Source: an uncultured Lachnospiraceae bacterium (GTDB lineage: Bacteria; Bacillota; Clostridia; Lachnospirales; Lachnospiraceae). From it: a stretch of DNA of 64,000 nucleotides. Below are positions 56,367 to 64,000 of this stretch, piece by piece; position 1 is the first letter of the stretch; each line of letters starts with the position of its first letter. A program made the translations under genes and the position numbers. Location of the stretch: contig CAJTUC010000012.1 in assembly GCA_910579395.1 (NCBI GenBank), positions 36,941 through 100,940 on the forward strand, written 5' to 3'. The notes under the pieces were generated by a model. It was not told the origin of the DNA and ran no database searches. It worked only from the letters and a program-made list of their open reading frames with translations.

Positions 56367-57843
56367 TCACTCCTTTTTCGGCATTGTATTTCATATAACA
56401 AGTGTTTCTTTCTATCATGAGCTGTTCCGCATTGATGCAGATCACCACGCCGCGATAAAGGTTTCCGTCTATCTTGATCTCCGCTCCCCGGCTGCGCTCG
56501 ACCGTCTCTTCCAGCTGCGTTCGTTCATTTTCTACCTTATCCAGCTCCACGAAGTACTGATCCTTTAACTTATCCCAGTCCAAAAGCCGTTTCTCCGTCG
56601 ATTCCGATGTCTGGGCGCCGCGCATACGCTTTTCACGCAAAGCCTCCGTCATCGTATCGACAAGTTCCGCTATCTTCGCCTTGATATCCGTTTCTTTCCG
56701 CCGGATCTCCAGCATTCTCTCATGGGTCTGCGCCTCATATCCGCAATGGATGACTGTCTTGAGTTCTGCAGTATTACCCGCACAGACAGCTTCCACGCCT
56801 TTGACTGCATCGACGTAACCGCCGATGATAGAACCCTTCTTGCCGGTCGCAATGACTTTATCCTTCGAATAAATATTGGAATTCATGAATACGTTCGCCT
56901 GTACTGTTCCGCCCGCTTCCACCGTCGTATGCTCGATAAAATCCGCAAACACATTGCCTCTGGCCGTTACTTTCGACCGATTGCCGCCCTGGATGCCGCG
57001 GGAAAGAATGATATCGCCGCCCGCATAGAGATTGGCAAGGCTGGTGGAACCGTGAATTTCGATATTTCGACCGGCCCGGATGACAACACCTTCTTCCACA
57101 TTTCCATAAATGATAATATCACCGAAAAATTCTACTTTTCCGATGATCATATCGACATCGCCGGAAATCTCATGCACATTCTGGATGTCTATCTTGCCGT
57201 CTTTGACTTCAATTTTCCCGTCCATCTGCGCATAATAGAACTCATCCTCCCGGCGGATACCTTTTCCGCGCATCGGCGGCAGATCGTGATAGAGTTTCCC
57301 CGGTATCACATTGCCGAGCACCGTACAGCCGTCCACCGACTGTATTGCCTGATGATAAACTGCCACTTTCTGTCCTGCCTTCACATTGGGCAGGGCATTG
57401 ATATTTGTATAATCAACGGAACCGTCTTCTCTGATTTTCGGTGCACCATATTCTTCCGGCTTAAACAGATATTCAAAAAAACCGTTTGCACCATCCTGTA
57501 CTTCTCTTCCCCGTGCTACCAGAATTTCCCTGTCATAAACCTTTTTCTTGATCATCGCAGACAGATTGGATTGATGCAGTCCTTCTATGACGCCTTTCGA
57601 TGCCAGATAATCGATCAGATCCTGCTTCTTATAATCCATATCCGGCTCCGGCGGCGCAAGATAGAGCCACGCAGCCATCTCATCCTCATCCACTTTCAGA
57701 TAAGTGCCTTTGGCAAGAATACGCTCTTCTTCTTCAACGGTGACGCTCTGCTGCTCGGTTTCCTCAGGCTCGACCGTCTCTTTCAGCTTTGCCATCGCAA
57801 GTTTTAATCTATCAAGTTGTTCAGAAGAAAATTGTGTGCTCAC
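56338..57843 (-). CDS. FapA-family (DUF342) protein
   Basis: About 501 residues. An N-terminal acidic segment and wing (to about 170) precede a right-handed beta-helix with repeating GDI/GN/GG turns (ISGDVDMIIGKVEFFGDIIIYGNVEEGVVIRAGRNIEIHG, ARGNVFADFIEHTTVEAGG). A coiled coil (about 375-450) and a short C-terminal part follow. This is the DUF342 layout. Its function is unknown in bacteria of this kind; no flagellar genes are nearby. The start is GTG, eight bases after AGGAGG, three codons inside the longest frame. It overlaps folC by 29 bases. Confidence 0.85.
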   Translation of the reverse strand: MSTQFSSEQLDRLKLAMAKLKETVEPEETEQQSVTVEEEERILAKGTYLKVDEDEMAAWLYLAPPEPDMDYKKQDLIDYLASKGVIEGLHQSNLSAMIKKKVYDREILVARGREVQDGANGFFEYLFKPEEYGAPKIREDGSVDYTNINALPNVKAGQKVAVYHQAIQSVDGCTVLGNVIPGKLYHDLPPMRGKGIRREDEFYYAQMDGKIEVKDGKIDIQNVHEISGDVDMIIGKVEFFGDIIIYGNVEEGVVIRAGRNIEIHGSTSLANLYAGGDIILSRGIQGGNRSKVTARGNVFADFIEHTTVEAGGTVQANVFMNSNIYSKDKVIATGKKGSIIGGYVDAVKGVEAVCAGNTAELKTVIHCGYEAQTHERMLEIRRKETDIKAKIAELVDTMTEALREKRMRGAQTSESTEKRLLDWDKLKDQYFVELDKVENERTQLEETVERSRGAEIKIDGNLYRGVVICINAEQLMIERNTCYMKYNAEKGVIEGSVIIHN

Positions 57844-57934
57844 GCGACTCACCTCCTATCTCCTCTGATTCTATTCTATACTAAAAAATACTTTATTTCC
57901 AGTCCCAACAAAAGATTTAGAAAAGATTTATAAT

Positions 57935-60634
57935 TTATCGCTGCAGCTGCTCCAGGCGGTTCTTTACCTGTTCCATCATCTGTCCGTACTTTTCCAGTTT
58001 TGCACGTTCTTCTGCAACTTTGGCTTCCGGCGCCTTGGACATGAACCGCTCATTGTTCAACATACCGTTTACACGCGCGAGTTCACCCTCGAGCCGTTTC
58101 TTTTCCTTCGTCAGACGTTCGATTTCCTGCCCGATATCGACGAGTTCCGCAAAAGGAATATACAAAGTCGCATTCGGAACAACGACGGAGACTGCATCGT
58201 CCGCGATTCCGGCTCTGTCTGTCTGAATCATCACTTCGGAAGCGCCGGCTAACGAGGTAAAGAACAATCTGCCCTCTTCAAATACATTCCGCACTTCTTC
58301 TTTTTCGCTGACTACATGAACGGCTGCTTTTCTGGAAGGCGCAACGTTCATCTGCGTACGGACATTCCGAATGCCTCGTACCGCTTCCTTCATCAGTTCG
58401 ATTGCCGCCTCTTCTTTTTCATAATTCCGCTCTTTCGCATATTCCGGCCAGCGGGAGATCATGATCGACTCTTCCTCTGACTGTATCGTACAGAAAATTT
58501 CCTCCGTCACGAACGGCATATACGGATGCAGCAGTTTCAGCGCATCCATCAGCACGTTCTTTAACGTCCACAGCGCCGCTGCCTTGCTCCGGTCATCCGC
58601 CTCCTCTTTGCTGTAAAGGCGGGGTTTTACCATTTCGATATACCAGTCACAGAATTCATCCCAGATAAAATCATAAACTTTCTGCACCGCAATGCCCAGC
58701 TCATACTGCTCCATATTGTCGGTCACATCCCGGACGAGCGTGTTCAATCTGGAAAGAATCCATTTATCCGCCGGCTCAAGCTGTTCTTTTATTTCATTAT
58801 ATGAAACTTCCCAGTTCCTTGCGCCCGTTTTTTCCTCCGTCTGCTCAATATTCATCATGATGAAACGGGAAGCATTCCATACTTTATTGGCAAAGTTACG
58901 GCTCGCTTCCACTCTTTCATTGTAGAAACGCATATCATTTCCCGGTGCATTGCCCGTGATCAGTGTCAGACGCAGCGCATCCGCGCCGTACTGGTCAATG
59001 ATCTCAAGCGGATCGATGCCGTTTCCCAGCGATTTGCTCATCTTACGGCCCTGAGAATCCCTGACAAGTCCGTGGAAAAGTACCGTATGGAAAGGCTTTT
59101 CTTTCATCTGCTCATAACCGGAGAAAATCATGCGGATGACCCAGAAAAAGATAATGTCATAGCCCGTTACCAACACATCGGTCGGATAGAAATAGTCCAG
59201 TTCTTCAGTCTTTTCCGGCCATCCCAGTGTGGAAAAAGGCCAGAGCGCAGAAGAAAACCAGGTATCCAGCGTATCTTCATCCTGTGTAAAATGAGTGCCT
59301 CCGCACTTGGGGCATACTGCGGGCATCTTTTTATCCACAACGACTTCACCGCAGGAATCGCAGTAATAAGCCGGAATCCGATGTCCCCACCACAACTGGC
59401 GGCTGATGCACCAGTCTCTGATGTTATCGGTCCAGTTAAAATAGGTCTTATCCATTCTTTCCGGGATCAGCTTGATATCGCCATTTTTGACCGCTTCTAC
59501 CGCCGGTTTGATCAGTTCGTCCATCTTCACGAACCACTGCTTTTTGATGAGCGGCTCAATGGTCGTGCCACAGCGGTCATGCGTTCCTACATTATGAGAG
59601 TAATCCTCGATTTTCACGAGAAGTCCTTCTTTTTCCAATTCTTCCACAATCTGCTTTCTCGCCTCGTAGCGGTCCAGTCCTTCGTACTTCCCGCCGTTTT
59701 CGTTGATAGTCGCATCATCGTTCATGATATTGACTTCCGGAAGATTATGCCGTTTGCCAACCTCGAAATCATTCGGGTCATGAGCCGGGGTAATCTTAAC
59801 AACGCCGGTACCAAACTCCATATCGACATATTCATCCTCAACGACCGGAATCGCCTTGTTCACGATCGGAAGCCATACCATTCTGCCCTTCAGATAAGCA
59901 TATCTTTCATCCTTCGGATTAACTGCGACCGCCGTATCCCCGAGCATTGTCTCTGGTCTTGTTGTTGCAAATTCCAGAAATTCCGTCTTGCTCGGCTGCC
60001 CGTTCTCATCCACGAGCGGATATTTGATATGCCAGAAATGGCCCGCCTGCTCCTCGTATTCCACTTCCGCATCGGAAATGGACGTATTACATACCGGACA
60101 CCAGTTAATGATTCTGCTGCCCTTATAAATCCATCCTTTTTCGTGCATCTTACAGAACACTTCCGTGACCGCCTTATTGCAGCCCTCGTCCATCGTAAAA
60201 CGTTCTCTGTCCCAGTCGCAGGAAGAACCCAGCTTTTTCAGCTGGCCGATAATTCGGCCGCCGTATTCCTCTTTCCATTCCCATGCCCGTTTCAGGAAGC
60301 CATCTCTGCCTAAATCTTCCTTCTGAATGCCTTCATCTTTCAAAGTTTCAATGATACGGACTTCCGTCGCAATGGAAGCATGGTCCGTTCCCGGCTGCCA
60401 GAGTGCATTGTAGCCCTGCATCCTTTTAAAACGAATCAGAATGTCCTGCATCGTATTGTCAAGCGCATGACCCATATGAAGCTGTCCCGTGATATTCGGC
60501 GGCGGAATCACGATGGTAAAAGGTTTCTTCGTCTTATCCACCTCAGCATGGAAATACTTCTTCTCCATCCACTTTTCATACAGCCTGTCCTCTATGCTCT
60601 TCGGGTCATAGGTCTTTGCCAGTTCTTTGCTCAT
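57935..60634 (-). CDS. valS: Valyl-tRNA synthetase
   Basis: 899 residues. The class I signatures are PPPNITGQLHMGHALDNT (HIGH equivalent HMGH) and KMSKSLGNGIDPLEI (KMSKS). The editing domain has FATTRPETMLGDTAVAVNP and ITPAHDPNDFEVGKRHNLP. A four-cysteine zinc segment reads CDSCGEVVVDKKMPAVCPKCG. The anticodon domain and a C-terminal coiled coil (LTKEKKRLEGELARVNGMLNNERFMSKAP) are present. AGGAGG precedes the ATG. It is controlled by a T-box leader. A 276-bp palindromic element lies between that leader and the gene. Confidence 0.97.
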   Translation of the reverse strand: MSKELAKTYDPKSIEDRLYEKWMEKKYFHAEVDKTKKPFTIVIPPPNITGQLHMGHALDNTMQDILIRFKRMQGYNALWQPGTDHASIATEVRIIETLKDEGIQKEDLGRDGFLKRAWEWKEEYGGRIIGQLKKLGSSCDWDRERFTMDEGCNKAVTEVFCKMHEKGWIYKGSRIINWCPVCNTSISDAEVEYEEQAGHFWHIKYPLVDENGQPSKTEFLEFATTRPETMLGDTAVAVNPKDERYAYLKGRMVWLPIVNKAIPVVEDEYVDMEFGTGVVKITPAHDPNDFEVGKRHNLPEVNIMNDDATINENGGKYEGLDRYEARKQIVEELEKEGLLVKIEDYSHNVGTHDRCGTTIEPLIKKQWFVKMDELIKPAVEAVKNGDIKLIPERMDKTYFNWTDNIRDWCISRQLWWGHRIPAYYCDSCGEVVVDKKMPAVCPKCGGTHFTQDEDTLDTWFSSALWPFSTLGWPEKTEELDYFYPTDVLVTGYDIIFFWVIRMIFSGYEQMKEKPFHTVLFHGLVRDSQGRKMSKSLGNGIDPLEIIDQYGADALRLTLITGNAPGNDMRFYNERVEASRNFANKVWNASRFIMMNIEQTEEKTGARNWEVSYNEIKEQLEPADKWILSRLNTLVRDVTDNMEQYELGIAVQKVYDFIWDEFCDWYIEMVKPRLYSKEEADDRSKAAALWTLKNVLMDALKLLHPYMPFVTEEIFCTIQSEEESIMISRWPEYAKERNYEKEEAAIELMKEAVRGIRNVRTQMNVAPSRKAAVHVVSEKEEVRNVFEEGRLFFTSLAGASEVMIQTDRAGIADDAVSVVVPNATLYIPFAELVDIGQEIERLTKEKKRLEGELARVNGMLNNERFMSKAPEAKVAEERAKLEKYGQMMEQVKNRLEQLQR

Positions 60635-60685
60635 AGTGTTTTCCTCCTGTTTTCTGTTTTTATCATAATTCGAGTGTGGTGTGGT

Positions 60686-60961
60686 ATCCTGCGGCGTCCG
60701 GCAGGCCGATTGCGCTGTGCATCGTCTGTGCGGCGTGCCTGTGGAAGGGAATTAGAACTTCGCGGCATTCCCTTCTTCTATCAGCAATTCCGGAACACGA
60801 TGTTCCGGAAAGGCGCAGTTTCGCCATGGATGGCGGATATGCGCCGTTTGCGTCCTTTTCTCATAACTAACAACGGGAATGCCCAAAAGTCCTTATTCCC
60901 GGACAGCGGCACGCCGCACAGACGATGCACAGCGCAATCGGCCTGCCGGACGCCGCAGGAT
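60686..60961. repeat. Large palindromic element D with perfect 54-bp arms in the valS leader
   Basis: 60686-60739 and 60908-60961 are exact reverse complements over 54 bases. The 168-nt interior has further nested hairpins: GGAAGGGAAT/ATTCCCTTC, CCGGAACA-CGA-TGTTCCGG, and GGCGCA/TGCGCC with CGCCAT/ATGGCG inside. GGGAATGCC also recurs to allow alternative pairing. The core is not homologous to that of elements A-C by eye. The element sits between the T-box terminator and the valS ribosome site, so it would be in the valS mRNA 5' leader. A reading frame across it is not credible. Confidence 0.92.
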
Positions 60962-60990
60962 GCCCCGCCGCAATCGAACCCTATATCACT

Positions 60991-61270
60991 AAAAAAGCCC
61001 TCTGCCATTTCTGGCAAAGGGCGTTCATTACGCGGTACCACCTTCGTTTATCACTCTACGACTCCAAATAGAATCTTATCCGCTAACGGGGATAGGGCGG
61101 GAATACTTACTGCGGTGCAAGCCGCATTCGGCATGAACAGCGTTCGGCATTCCGGTTCCAAAGCTACCTTCCACAATTCCTCTCCGAAACGGCCTCGCAG
61201 CGAATGGCCATTCTCTCTGACGGCGGGCATCGTGTACTCCTCTTTGTCATCACCTTTGACTTGTGATTCA
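60991..61270 (-). ncRNA. T-box riboswitch of valS
   Basis: AGGTGGTACCGCG (61031-61043) is the T-box antiterminator sequence. The intrinsic terminator GCCCT-TGCCA/TGGCA-AGGGC followed by TTTTTT is at 60991-61022. Upstream are features of stem I, including CAGAGAG near the start and GGAAGGTAGC near its end. There GTA (61165-61167) could be the valine specifier codon, which fits valS downstream. Uncharged tRNA-Val is expected to favour readthrough. The specifier choice is tentative; the T-box itself is not. Confidence 0.93.
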
Positions 61271-61279
61271 TTATCATAA

Positions 61280-61308
61280 ACTATATTGAATCGGTGCGGC
61301 TTTGTCAA
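61280..61308 (-). promoter_or_regulatory. Sigma-A promoter of the valS T-box leader
   Basis: TTGACA (61303-61308) and TATAGT (61280-61285), 17 bp apart on the minus strand. It begins just after the chemoreceptor stop codon, so no terminator stands between the two. Confidence 0.8.
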
Positions 61309-61321
61309 GAGGGAAAATCTA

Positions 61322-63286
61322 TCAGCGCAGTGAAAAACTGCTGACAAGTCCCTGCAATACAGCCGCCTGCTCCGATAATTCCCTGCTGGATGCCGCGCTT
61401 TCTTCCGCTGTCGCCGTATTGGACTGTACAACATTGGAAATCTGACTGATTGCTTCGGACACCTGCCCGATCGCCCCCGTCTGGCGTTCTATCGCTTCCG
61501 ATACGATGCTCATCTGCTCCGCTATCAGCGCAGACTGAGTCACAATATCCGTTACCGATTTCGTTACCTTTTCCACGACCTCGCTTCCGCCATTGACCGC
61601 CTCGGTCGAACTCCTGATAAGTTCCTTCGTTGCCTTTGCCGCTTCATCGGATTTGGCCGCGAGTTCACGCACTTCTCCGGCGACCACCGAAAAACCTTTG
61701 CCTGCTTCGCCCGCACGCGCCGCCTCCACAGAAGCGTTCAGGGCCAGAATGTTCGTCTGTAAGGCAATGTCTTCAATGGTATCAATGATGTGGCTGATCT
61801 TGCTGGTAGATGTCAGAATCAGATTCATTGCCTGATTCAAACGCTCAATATACTCTCCGCTTTCCTGCAGTTCCGCCCCTGTACGGTCAACTGCCAGTTT
61901 CGCCTTCGTAACAAGCCCGTCGGTCTTCTCCGCATCACGTTCCATATCCGATGTGGTCACGGAAAGCTGTTCTACGGCGCTGGACTGTTCTACAGCTCCC
62001 TGTGACAGCATAGAACTGCTCGAAGCCATCTGGCCCGCATTTTCGGATACACGGGTCGCCGCTTCTACGATACCGCCCAGAGTACTGTTCAACTTATCAT
62101 TGATCGTCTGAAGATAACTCTGCAGATCATGAAAATCACCCGGATAATTTGCATTGACAGCCTCTTGTGTCAGATCTCCGCCCGCGATTGCACCGAGTAC
62201 CGTACCGATTTCCTCTACAATTGCCCGGAAGTTCTCTATGAGGTGCTCAATGGACTCCGACAGGATATGTACTTCATCTTTGCTCCTCACCTCCGGGACA
62301 GGACTCTTCAAATCTCCTTCCGAAAGTGCACGCAGACGATCAGTGCATCTCACAATCGGTCTGGCAATGGAATGGCTGAGTATTATCGAAATCAGCATAA
62401 CAATGATACAAAGCACGACTGCGATCAGAATCTGCCTGTTATTTCCGGCATAGGCATCGCGCATAAACTCATCTTCATCCAATGTCACCGCAACGCTCCA
62501 GCCATCTGTTCCTGGAATCGGCGTATATCCCTGAATATTACTCGATTTATCTTCTTCATAAGTATAGAATGCGATGCCGCTCTCTCCGGCTACCATCTTC
62601 TTTTCAACCTCGGCAAGCGCCTGTAAGTCCTTATTTTCGGGATTTGCCGCCGCTTCTTCTATGATATTTTCCTGTTCTAACACCGCCTGTTTATCACCAC
62701 AGGCAATGGTTACGCCGTTTTTATCCAGAATATAGGATTCGCCCTCTTCACCGATTTGGATTTCTTCCACGATGGACTGCAAAATATAGGTATCGCACTG
62801 GAAATAAAGCACCCCGTGTATAATATCCCCTTCCTTAATCGGCGCGGAAACGAACATATAACTATCGTTCCCGACGATATAAGGTGATGACATATAGCTT
62901 TCGCCTTTCATTGCCGCCTGAAAATATGGTTCACCGGAAATATCCGCATCATGAACCGCATCATATCCTGTTTCATCCGTCATGCCGCCGAAACGCATAT
63001 AGTATTCTTCTACTTTGGACTGAATATACTCCTGTTTCTGCACAAGAGTAGTTTTCTCATTATAAAGAACCGGGTTCGATGCCATTTCCGCAATCGTCAG
63101 CGTATAAGTCGATATCATGTTCTGCGCCGTGGAAGCCGCTAACGCCGTCACTTCCGTTAAGGTTTTCTCGATTGCCGATATTGTAGAACTGCGCGTCGTC
63201 GCCACGCTCTGTAAGCTGTTGATGACAGAGACCCCCAGCGTCGCTACCATGACCATCAGCATGATCTTCGTTTGTATTTTTTTCAT
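61322..63286 (-). CDS. Methyl-accepting chemotaxis protein with dCache-type sensor
   Basis: 654 residues. It has an N-terminal helix (IMLMVMVATLGVSVINSL), an extracytoplasmic Cache-type domain (about 35-275; SGEPYFQAAMKGESYMSSPYIVGNDSYMFVSAPIKEGD) and a second helix (ILIAVVLCIIVMLISIILSHS). A HAMP domain (ARPIVRCTDRLRALSEGDLKSPVPE) follows, and a signalling hairpin whose tip reads EDIALQTNILALNASVEAARAGEAGKGFSVVAGEVRELAAKS. Ligand unknown; Cache domains often bind amino acids or small organic acids. No CheW-binding pentapeptide tail is seen. GGGGAGG lies before the ATG. No other motility gene is in the window. Confidence 0.95.
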   Translation of the reverse strand: MKKIQTKIMLMVMVATLGVSVINSLQSVATTRSSTISAIEKTLTEVTALAASTAQNMISTYTLTIAEMASNPVLYNEKTTLVQKQEYIQSKVEEYYMRFGGMTDETGYDAVHDADISGEPYFQAAMKGESYMSSPYIVGNDSYMFVSAPIKEGDIIHGVLYFQCDTYILQSIVEEIQIGEEGESYILDKNGVTIACGDKQAVLEQENIIEEAAANPENKDLQALAEVEKKMVAGESGIAFYTYEEDKSSNIQGYTPIPGTDGWSVAVTLDEDEFMRDAYAGNNRQILIAVVLCIIVMLISIILSHSIARPIVRCTDRLRALSEGDLKSPVPEVRSKDEVHILSESIEHLIENFRAIVEEIGTVLGAIAGGDLTQEAVNANYPGDFHDLQSYLQTINDKLNSTLGGIVEAATRVSENAGQMASSSSMLSQGAVEQSSAVEQLSVTTSDMERDAEKTDGLVTKAKLAVDRTGAELQESGEYIERLNQAMNLILTSTSKISHIIDTIEDIALQTNILALNASVEAARAGEAGKGFSVVAGEVRELAAKSDEAAKATKELIRSSTEAVNGGSEVVEKVTKSVTDIVTQSALIAEQMSIVSEAIERQTGAIGQVSEAISQISNVVQSNTATAEESAASSRELSEQAAVLQGLVSSFSLR

Positions 63287-63327
63287 CTTTGACCTCCCCT
63301 TCTGCCAAAAATTTTCTCGATTCTATT

Positions 63328-63356
63328 ATTTTACACAGACTTGGAAGGAATTGCAA
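63328..63356 (-). promoter_or_regulatory. Sigma-A promoter of the chemoreceptor gene
   Basis: TTGCAA (63351-63356) and TAAAAT (63328-63333), 17 bp apart on the minus strand, about 40 bp before the start codon. A sigma-28 site was looked for and not found. Confidence 0.6.
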
Positions 63357-63515
63357 GAGACTGTTTCACGACAGACGCATATATGAATGAACATGTTTCT
63401 TTATGATATCAACAAGTATTATTAATTACCGAAATAACATTTTCGAGAAGGCGATTTTCCATTTCCAGCCCTGATACTCTTTCCGGGGGAAGGGTTTTCT
63501 TTTTGTCCGTACACG

Positions 63516-63550
63516 AAAAAGAAGCCGGGTTTCCTACTCTCCGGCTTCCA
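63516..63550 (-). terminator. Terminator after the cytidine-deaminase-like gene
   Basis: GAAGCCGG pairs with CCGGCTTC on the minus strand, followed by TTTTT. It lies 15 bases after the stop codon. Confidence 0.88.
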
Positions 63551-63564
63551 GAATAAACGGGAAT

Positions 63565-63957
63565 TTATTTATGTCGTGGATATTCGGGCATCAAATCAAT
63601 CAATTTAATTGTCCGTCCTTCTTTATCCAGTAGAATTTCAATATTTTCCACATCTCCGCCTAAATGCATCATAAATTCTCTGCAAATACCGCAAGACGGA
63701 ATTATATTTCCATCTTTATATACTGAAACCACTTTTTTAATCTCACTTTCGCCATATGTAAGCATTGTTGATAAAGCATTTCTTTCAGCACACATTCCTA
63801 TAGAGCCATCTGTGTCAATGCATATACCCTTGTAAATATTACCTTTTTTTGTGAGTACGGCAGATGCCACACTTCCTACCCACATTTTATTTGAAACATC
63901 ATGAGGGTTCAAAACGCTCATTGCTTCTTCATATAATTTTTCCCATTCTTTATCCAT
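63565..63957 (-). CDS. Cytidine deaminase-like protein (possibly blasticidin-S deaminase type)
   Basis: 130 residues, one zinc-dependent deaminase domain. The first zinc ligand and catalytic glutamate lie in MCAERNALSTML, and the other two cysteines in IIPSCGICREFMMHLGG. VGSVASAVLTKKGNIYKGICID is the usual start of the fold. The PSCGICREFM form and the length fit tetrameric cytidine deaminases and the blasticidin deaminase subgroup; the substrate cannot be decided by eye. AAGAAGG lies before the ATG. The strand upstream leaves the window. Confidence 0.85.
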   Translation of the reverse strand: MDKEWEKLYEEAMSVLNPHDVSNKMWVGSVASAVLTKKGNIYKGICIDTDGSIGMCAERNALSTMLTYGESEIKKVVSVYKDGNIIPSCGICREFMMHLGGDVENIEILLDKEGRTIKLIDLMPEYPRHK

Positions 63958-64000
63958 CGTTTTACCTTCTTTAACAAATTTCGATTTATAAAACTCGCTG

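Noticed and set aside
60781..61041. An 86-codon frame across element D and part of the T-box terminator.
   Set aside because: The arms and hairpins explain the sequence. Frames like this are a usual source of spurious hypothetical proteins.
61322..63286. Sigma-28 (motility) control of the chemoreceptor.
   Set aside because: No TAAA-N15-GCCGATAA-like element is present. A good sigma-A promoter is.

Overview
This 64 kb window reads as chromosome of a spore-forming, anaerobic Firmicute, most likely Lachnospiraceae (inference). The grounds are a spoIIAA-spoIIAB-sigF operon, a spoVAA-AB-AC unit with a sigma-G-like promoter, a valS T-box leader, strong AGGAGG-type ribosome-binding sites, and several families typical of that group (DUF4364, DUF5722, DUF6056, FapA, XpaC-like, BspA-type LRR). 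There is no rRNA, tRNA, CRISPR array, prophage or intact insertion sequence.

Layout. 0-4 kb: an XpaC-like gene cut by the window edge, then malic enzyme, a YhcC-type radical SAM protein and DUF4364. 4-13 kb: a DUF5722 protein and RarA, a GNAT enzyme, an HtrA protease behind a tandem 11-bp repeat promoter, CFA synthase, an MBL hydrolase and a frameshifted Rrf2 regulator. 13-27.7 kb: a DUF1349 protein, then a long minus-strand operon. In transcription order it holds a CobS-like pseudoenzyme, a TetM-like GTPase fused to a YacP/Rae1-like NYN nuclease, and mrpE-F-G-mbhD-mbhE/B-C followed by four NuoL/M/N-type antiporter subunits. 27.7-36.3 kb: carbohydrate genes (GH51, GH27) around aroA, with the remains of a GH35 beta-galactosidase and a sugar ABC ATPase, a phosphoribosyltransferase and an LRR lipoprotein. 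36.4-38.2 kb: spoVA. 38.2-44.8 kb: a GNAT enzyme, an Rpn-type nuclease with a coding minisatellite, a small four-gene membrane-protein unit, and an Lsa-like ABC-F gene with a long attenuator leader. 44.8-51 kb: an aldo/keto reductase and moxR-DUF58-transglutaminase. 51-57.9 kb: spoIIA, a TPR protein, folC and fapA. 57.9-64 kb: valS with its T-box, a chemoreceptor and a cytidine-deaminase-like protein.

The least explained content is of two kinds. First, large palindromic elements lie at about 1.0, 17.8 and 51.2 kb. They have near-perfect 38-52 bp arms that differ from copy to copy around a shared ~105-nt core that keeps its base pairs by compensatory change and has a GNRA-type loop. A fourth element, of another family, has perfect 54-bp arms and sits between the valS T-box and valS. 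Second, the TetM-NYN fusion is two bases from the Mrp operon and follows a CobS homologue that has lost its acidic motifs. Smaller signals are a six-unit 11-bp operator at htrA, matched 48-bp promoters on DUF1349 and the broken rrf2, a 17-bp tandem repeat inside spoIIA, and an OadB-like IIGGADGPT peptide on a soluble protein.

All calls come from reading the sequence and family knowledge; no database search was run.
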